From Thuidium tamariscinum (Eukaryota; Streptophyta; Bryopsida; Hypnales; Thuidiaceae), in assembly GCA_947034885.2 (NCBI GenBank), contig OX344751.2:43243082-43307081 (forward strand): a stretch of DNA of 64,000 nucleotides. The letters are read 5' to 3'. The notes under the pieces are model-generated. The model was not told where the DNA came from, did not search any database, and saw only the letters and a list, made by a program, of their open reading frames with translations. Positions within the stretch are counted from its first letter, which is position 1; the number at the start of each line of letters is the position of its first letter. A program made the position numbers and the translations under genes. This document shows, one piece after another, positions 58,027 through 64,000 of the stretch.

Positions 58027-59463
58027 AGAGAAAATTGTCTGGTATGTATAGTGGGGTACCAATCAAAATGTCGTTTTTGAATTCGCAGTGAGAAAAATTT
58101 CAGTACTACCAACTTTGAAAGCCTCCCGAGAGCTCAGAAATTGGTATTTTACCACGAAATTTTTACCACAGCATCATCTTTAAGTTAACTATATTTATGA
58201 AAAATTTCAAGGCCAAAAGATTCACCAAAAAAAAGTTATTCAAAATCTACCAACATGGGTAGTGCCGTAGTGGTGAGAAATATTTCACTACTTTCAACTT
58301 TGACACCTTCCTAAGGATTGAGTTTTTTTTTTGCCATGAAATTTTTGTCATGAAACAATCTCTATGTTTTTAATATGTATAAAAAGTTTCAAGGTAAAAA
58401 GAATTTTTTTTGAAGAATATATTTGAAATCTCCCAACATGTGTAGTTTTGAGAAACTTTTCACAATTGCCAACTTTGACACCCTCCCAAGAACTGAAAAA
58501 TTGTTTTCTTACCATGAATTTTTTTGGGTGTAGTCACATATATGTTAATGATATGTTCTTGAAATTTCAAATTCAAATGAATTACCAAAAAAAAGATATA
58601 CAAAATCTACCAACATGTGTAGTTGTGAGAAAATTTTCACTATTGCCAACTTTGACACCCTCCCAAGGGCTAAAAATTTGTCTATTTAACATGAATTTTT
58701 TTTAATAAGAGCAACTTTATGTTGATAATATATTTTCTAAATTTCAAGTTCAAAACACTTACCCAAAAAAAGATATTCAAAATCTCTCAACATGTGTAGT
58801 TGTGAGGTTGAGTTTTTACATTTGTGTCAAACTTTGCTCCACAAAATAACATTATACTAAGGGCTCAAAAACTCCTCCTCACAACTACACATGTTGGGAG
58901 ATTTTGTATATCTTTTTTTTGGTAATTCATTTAAGCTTGAAATTTGGAGCACATATTATCAAAATATATATGACTATACCAAAAAAAATTCATGGTAAGA
59001 AAACAATTTTTCAGCCCTTGGGAGGGTGTCAAAGTTGGCAATTGTGAAAAGTTTCTCAAAACTACACCTGTTGGGAGATTTCAAATATCTTCTTCAAAAA
59101 AAAAATTTTACCTTGAAATTTTTTATACATATTAAAAACATAGAGATTGTTTCATGACAAAAATTTCATGGCAAAAGAAAAAAAAACTCAATCCTTAGGA
59201 AGGTGTCAAAGATGAAAGTAGTGAAATATTTCTCACCACTATCCATGTTGGTAGATTTTGAATAACTTTTTTTTGGTGAATCTTTTGGCCTTGAAATTTG
59301 TCATAAATATAATTAACTTAAAGATGATGTGGTAAAAATTTCGTGGTAAAATACCAATTTTTGAGCTCTTGGGAGGCTTTCAAAGTTGGCAATACTGAAA
59401 TTTTTCTCACTGTGAATTCGAAAACGACATTTTGATTGGTACCCCACTATACATATTTTCTCT
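58027..59463. mobile_element. Foldback element with tandem-repeat arms
   Basis: The outer sequence TATGTATAGTGGGGTACCAA at 58043 returns as the complement ending near 59454, and the arms pair for about 600 bp. The left arm is built of four tandem units whose GTGAGAAA starts lie at 58089, 58273, 58447 and 58625, with a fifth start at 58802 (spacing 184, 174, 178, 177). Each contains CCAACTTTGACACCCTCCCA and ACCATGAATTTTTTT. The right arm has three matching units in reverse order. The last left unit and a loop (58802-58880) are unpaired. There is no coding capacity. This is the architecture of Foldback/Galileo-type elements. A transcript across it would be a long double-stranded hairpin. Confidence 0.85.
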
Positions 59464-61509
59464 TGAAGTTTTGGGACCTCGTTTATACTCATTCATTGTC
59501 GCAAGACCTCATCTAAATTTTCCATCTAGAATAGAAGGTGAATTTGGAGTCCTTTCCTACTTTGAGCACTTTCCTACTTCAAATTCATATTTAATTTTAT
59601 TGTCATTGAAAGGTTGTGAAGTTCTATTAGGGGTCCAAAAATGTCTATATTACAGAGTATGAAGTAACAAAGATACAAGATGCAATGACTTGCATGTGTA
59701 TACTATGGAGTACAATGTCTATTTTGAATGCCATCTTGAGCCAAGTTGGTCTAGTGCGCTTCTTGGGATAGTTTGAGCGGCTATTATTGTTACCATCACT
59801 AAGAGAGCACTAGCCAAAATGTAACTAATTGGAGATCAAAGCCATAATCAAAGCAAAAAAATGCAATATTTGGAGGAAGGTGACAATCAAGATGAGTATG
59901 CATTGACAACCAATGATGCTATAAAGTGGCTTCGTGTCATTTCCACAGTGAGTGCAATTGGCGCTTTACCCTACCTTAAGAACAATTCTTGTAGGACAAA
60001 GTAGAGTTACATGACAACAAACTACAAGCACATAGCGGATTTTCTTAAATGATCCAATACTAACGACACATTCTATTAAAGATGATTGCACATGATAGGA
60101 AAGTAGAGGCACTTTTGGGATCCTTTCTACAAGACATTTTCTTCCTACTTCAAGATTGCTATAGAACACAACCAACTATTATACCCTCTTACGGCTAAAA
60201 CATACTAGCTATTGAACACTCCAACTACTGCATCGTAGTGATGCATGTCAAGGACTTAGATGAATAGAATGACATAGATGGCTTATTCATAGACTTGTTA
60301 TTTTTTAGACTTGACATAGCTGGAAGCTACAAAGTTGTCAACAACAGCCAATATGACCACTATTGTAGTAATCATAAGGGGACAAACATAGTCTGCATCG
60401 CCTCTAGGCCTTGTTCCTTTATCTAAGGGGTTCATTCTTTCTAGTGTAACCACCTATCTTTTGACTTTCTCTAATATTGTAAGGAACTCAAGATGAAGTT
60501 GGCCTTCAATTCAAACACTCAATAAGATAAGAAACATTTGTTTGGCCATTATCTCATTGCCAAGGCCACTTGAGCTATAGGAGAGGCAATAGCTAGACAA
60601 ATGAAAGAACTAGCCAAGCAATTGCAAAAGTTAGCTAGAAAAGTTTGAAGGGCACAAAAAACTCTTCAATCAACAAATGGATTGTTTGATGGAATGTGAC
60701 AGGTGGCTCTAAGAGAATGTAAGATTGATAAATGAAAATGTAAAATTTTTCATTAAAAAACAAGGCTAAGTTGTTATGCATGTGTCTAGCAAATCTTCTT
60801 ACAACTCTGGCCCTAGGCCTCTAGCAAAGCCATCCTATGCTATCTATAATGCTAAGCACTACTACTCCAATCAATGCAACCATGACCACCAACCATGATA
60901 ATGGGGAGTGGAGGCCTCCCTTGCTAATCGTGGCAAGACATAGTTTTTCCATTCTAATTTTTGCCAAGTGACTCATATCATAAATCTACATGGCTTGATG
61001 AAGCAACTAGTGGTTGTGCTATTTTTATGTAGGGGTGATTAGTCTTATTTTGGAGGAGGAGTCCATGTATAGTTGTAGGCTAGTTGTTATGCTTCTTTAA
61101 ATATGTCGTCTACTTTAGTGTATGTAGACATCCTTTTACTATGCCTATATATTTTGGCTTCTAGTGTGGTACCAATGCAATGTTGTCATCACGTATATAG
61201 GAGAGCTGTAAAAAACAAAGTTTTGTATTAAGTAATTAAAAAACATTGCATTTGTAGGATAGAATTGAAATGGGATAGTCAAGCAATGATGGAAGTCTAT
61301 GTTGCTTACTAGTTTTATAGTAAATGTTGCCTCTTTAGCATAAGATATACCTTGAGGTCTTGCGACTTGACTGATGCAACTTCTTTGTTAGCCAGGTTGA
61401 ATGGCACTTGAGCAGCACTTTCATTATTAGAGCTGTGGCTTTCTATGTCTTAATCAAGAGCCTCGACTTGTAGAACTTGGAGAAGCCTCTTCACTTGGTC
61501 GTGACTATA
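59464..61509. other. Spacer, no gene recognised
   Basis: Mixed-composition DNA with many short broken frames; possibly the remains of the element whose transposase lies at 61510-62200. TACCCTACCTTAAG near 59966 resembles a TAAGGTAGGG end without a partner. Confidence 0.35.
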
Positions 61510-62200
61510 TTTTATGAAAATATTGAGTAGAATAGTACAACAGAGAATGACATCTGAGAGGAAAGTAACATGCAAGTCTAACTTCTTATGCAATTTGGGG
61601 AAAGCCTACTTCAACATAGAAAACACATTTTTTACAATAGCAGGTCTTCTATTCAAATGTTTGTTGAAAAAAATTGCAACCACACAAATATTAGTGCCAT
61701 GGTTGTGTCAAACTACGAGCCACCAAAGAAGTGGATATCTTACATTACAAATCAAGTATAGTGAAAACCCATGGAAAGAGTGAGCTCCATCTTAGAGCAA
61801 GTTCTATTGACTTCAATGGAAGAACATTGATCTCCATAAAATCCTAACATCATTAATGGATATGGATATCCTGACATTCAAAGTCAAGAATTGTTTGAAG
61901 GAATCTACTATTGCTTGAAAATACATGCTATATCTTCTTCATTTGAAGTAAAAATAATCTAAAGGTGCAAATTTTGGCTTTACTATTGCAAAATGTGTTC
62001 CATCTATAACACCAATAAGTCCTATATGATAGTCCATAGGATTGTTGAAAACCTACTTGGACCTCTTGCACAACTCTTTTTTTAGGCCACTGAATTTTTC
62101 CATGGAGCCCAACATTCACAACATGTACCACGTTGCATAACACTATGGACCTGTATAGTAGAGCAAGTAATTGCAACCCATTTGTTTCATATTAAGGCAT
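61510..62200 (-). pseudogene. PIF/Harbinger DDE transposase, decayed
   Basis: The minus strand read across frames gives the landmarks of the plant PIF/Harbinger (DDE_Tnp_4) transposase in order. An N-terminal helix-rich LLALLYRSIVLCNVVHV comes first, then GVIDGTHFAIVKP near 62009-61975 (the first catalytic Asp), YFQAIVDSF, SINDVRILWRS (second Asp region), YPLL, FNKHLNRRPAIVKN with VFSMLK, and LHVTFLSDVILCC. At least four stops and several frameshifts interrupt it, so it cannot make an active enzyme. No terminal inverted repeats were matched to it. Confidence 0.75.
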
Positions 62201-62613
62201 TCACTCCATGGCAAAGTTTGAACAATGTGCATTCCAAACGTACAATCACATAAATGAACAATTGGTAGTTACTATCTTTTCTATGTATTAGGGGCACCAA
62301 CAACTATACAAGCGTCAAAATATCCCTCTTAGTCATGTGGAACATTTATAGTTGTTTTGTTGGACACTTGTTGGATTTTGGTGTCGTGTTGGACTGTGAT
62401 TGTTCTCCTGAAGTCTTGAACAATGTGATAGCATGATAGATAGATGTCATACAATGTCCAGTAGAACCCCCAAGATGTTTAGTTGACTAAACGTCTAACT
62501 GACTAAACATCTAGTTGACTAAAAGTCTAGTTGGCTTTTTAGAAAATCATTAAAAATTTACAATTTTGACATATAAAGTTTCATTTCAATAAAATGTTTC
62601 AATTTAATGAATA

Positions 62614-62963
62614 CTAGTGGGCCTTGTGCCAATGCCACTGGAAAAATAATTTTCTAATTTTAGAACCAAAAATACCTCAAAAATCCATAATTTTTACACC
62701 ATAGGTCGGAACACCATGAAGCAAAGCTTGTGCCATAGTCAAATCCAAAGTAAAAGATATTTTCTAATTTTAGAAACACAAAAACTTCAAAATTCAATAA
62801 CTTTTTCATTGTAAGTCGGAATGCCACAAAACCAAGCCTGTGCACCCGTCCTCACTAAGAGCTTTCCAACGGTACCAAGCACGTGGCTAGGAGATGCACG
62901 GACCAGGAGATTTCAATATGACAAACAAAACAAACAAAATAAACTACCTTCCTTAAGGTATAA
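62614..62963 (-). mobile_element. Helitron-like family E, copy 3, with internal duplication
   Basis: It has the same CTAG(T) end (62614) and CCTTAAGGTATA end (62963) as copies 1 and 2. The first about 120 bp (TTGTGCCA..TTTTCTAATTTTAGAA) occur twice in tandem (62624 and 62730). A further partial start, ATTAGTGTGGCCAATGCCG, follows directly at 62964-63023, so three 3' ends lie head to tail. Confidence 0.65.
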
Positions 62964-63023
62964 ATTAGTGTGGCCAATGCCGTTGCTATAGTCAAAATCA
63001 AATAGAAGTAATTTTTGAATGCA
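62964..63023 (-). mobile_element. Family E partial copy abutting copy 3
   Basis: TTAGTGTGGCCAATGCCGTT and GTCAAAATCAAATAGAAGTA match the CTAG-end of the family; the rest is absent. Confidence 0.6.
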
Positions 63024-63419
63024 TAAAAATAATACATATATATATATTGCATTCATTTGCATAATATTTTTTTCTTTATATATTTCAATTAAGATACTTA
63101 TATATTACCTAGACGTTTATCCTTAATCTTTTCAATCAACTACTATGCAAAATGTTTTTGGAGATGTATAAATAATAATAGATATTCTGCAAAATATTTT
63201 ATTATATCAGTTTACTTCTTCTTAAAATATTTATAAAGCCTTTTATTTAGAAAGAAGTGGATGAACATTTATCAATATTATAATGATTTCTTAGTTGTTT
63301 AGAAAAGAAATGCAAATGGAGTCAATTTAGGAGACAATTGTATTAATTGCAAAATTTTATTATTTGGTTGTTTGTTTCTTCTTTTATTAGAGGTTTAAGT
63401 TAGGGTGGGAAGTAGTAAA

Positions 63420-64000
63420 CACTAGAAGAAAATTGGGGCTATTGCAACTGTACTTAGCAACTAGTTTTGTAGTGGCATAACACGTTTGCAACTGGGTGAT
63501 AATTTGGAGCTCGCAGTTGCAGTGGACAAGTCTCACTAGTTGCAATGTAGTTGCAAAATCGAAAAGATTGTTTTTCATTAGATAGCCTACATGGAACTTC
63601 ATTGATGAAGTCTTCTGATGTGGAACTTGCTTTTGTGCAACTTGTGTGCAACTGTTTTGCAACTAGTTTACAACTAGTTTGTAACATGTAGATTTATAGA
63701 TTTTTTTATCTTAATGATTGTAGATTTCAGAAATTGAATCTCAATGATCTGTAGATTTTAGAATTTTAGATCTAGCTTTTTTTAGATGATCAAATTCAAA
63801 TATTGATATCAAATAGGTTTCACAAGTTTACAAAACTCTAGACAAAACTTTAAATTTCAAAAGTTTTAAAATTTCTTATACTTTAAATATTTGTAGATTT
63901 TTATAAATTGTAGAAATCTACAAATTGTAGAAGTCTACAAATTGTAGAAGTCTACAAATTGTAGAAATCTACAAGTTGTAAAAATCTACAAAGTGTAGAA
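63420..64000 (+). mobile_element. CACTA (En/Spm) transposon left end, runs off the window
   Basis: It begins CACTAGAAGAAAATTGGGGC followed by TATTGCAACTG, close to the standard plant CACTA terminus CACTACAAGAAA. Behind it is a dense array of subterminal motifs TTGCAACT / ACTAGTTGCAA in both orientations (63443-63680), as used by En/Spm transposases for binding. The right end and any transposase lie beyond 64000. Confidence 0.75.
63907..64000. repeat. 17-bp palindromic tandem repeat
   Basis: Five and a half units of ATTGTAGAARTCTACAA continue past the window edge. Each unit is itself nearly palindromic (TTGTAGA/TCTACAA). It lies within the CACTA left region. Confidence 0.92.

Noticed and set aside
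1..64000. CRISPR arrays, operons or other prokaryotic systems
   Set aside because: No spaced direct-repeat array or tandem prokaryote-like genes; introns, tRNA type and transposons all indicate a plant nuclear genome.

Overview
The window reads as nuclear DNA of a streptophyte, most likely a non-flowering land plant with a large, gene-poor, AT-rich genome. Evidence: GT-AG introns; a plant-type cytosolic tRNA-Leu(CAA); one gene carrying the land-plant-specific motif CMCSPTTHPGSFRCKYHR; ABRE/G-box and DRE promoter elements; and terminal motifs of CACTA, PIF/Harbinger and Helitron-like elements known from plants. The lineage (moss, liverwort, lycophyte, fern) cannot be fixed from sequence alone.

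Real genes are few. A two-exon gene for a small serine-rich protein is on the minus strand at 5865-6604, with a GC-rich leader up to about 7290. A second minus-strand transcription unit is inferred between about 48300 and 45070 from small exons with good splice sites and compatible phases; I do not recognise its product. A tRNA-Leu(CAA) gene (45977-46060, minus) lies inside it. An orphan ABRE/DRE cluster sits at 9261-9363. The remaining coding signal is transposon fossil: a broken HUH-endonuclease (Replitron-type Rep) gene at 53963-55090 minus, and a decayed PIF/Harbinger DDE transposase at about 61510-62200 minus.

Most of the recognisable structure is short non-autonomous transposons. I labelled the families by their own ends. 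Family A (about 370-430 bp, seven copies) has ends like GGAAACACCCAAAACCGTCC. Families B, C, D and I all begin TAAGGT and duplicate TA. Family F is a diverged core of D in reverse complement. Family G has TTAA at both ends followed by CCC(C)TAAAG, in long (0.6-0.9 kb) and short (about 230 bp) forms. Family E has Helitron-like ends TCTATACC...CTAG(T). There are also single foldbacks, a Harbinger MITE with a TAA duplication, and a CACTA left end running off the window at 63420. Several are nested, which gives relative ages.

The most unusual objects are a 1.4 kb foldback whose arms are built from tandem units of about 178 bp (58027-59463), the Replitron-type Rep fossil, the TTAA family, and a 159-bp nearly perfect hairpin (36806-36964). 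I found no CRISPR, operon or prokaryote-like system. Long stretches (13.5-15.3, 16.2-18.0, 23.2-25.2, 40-43.2 and 50-53.7 kb) are AT-rich DNA in which I see no gene.
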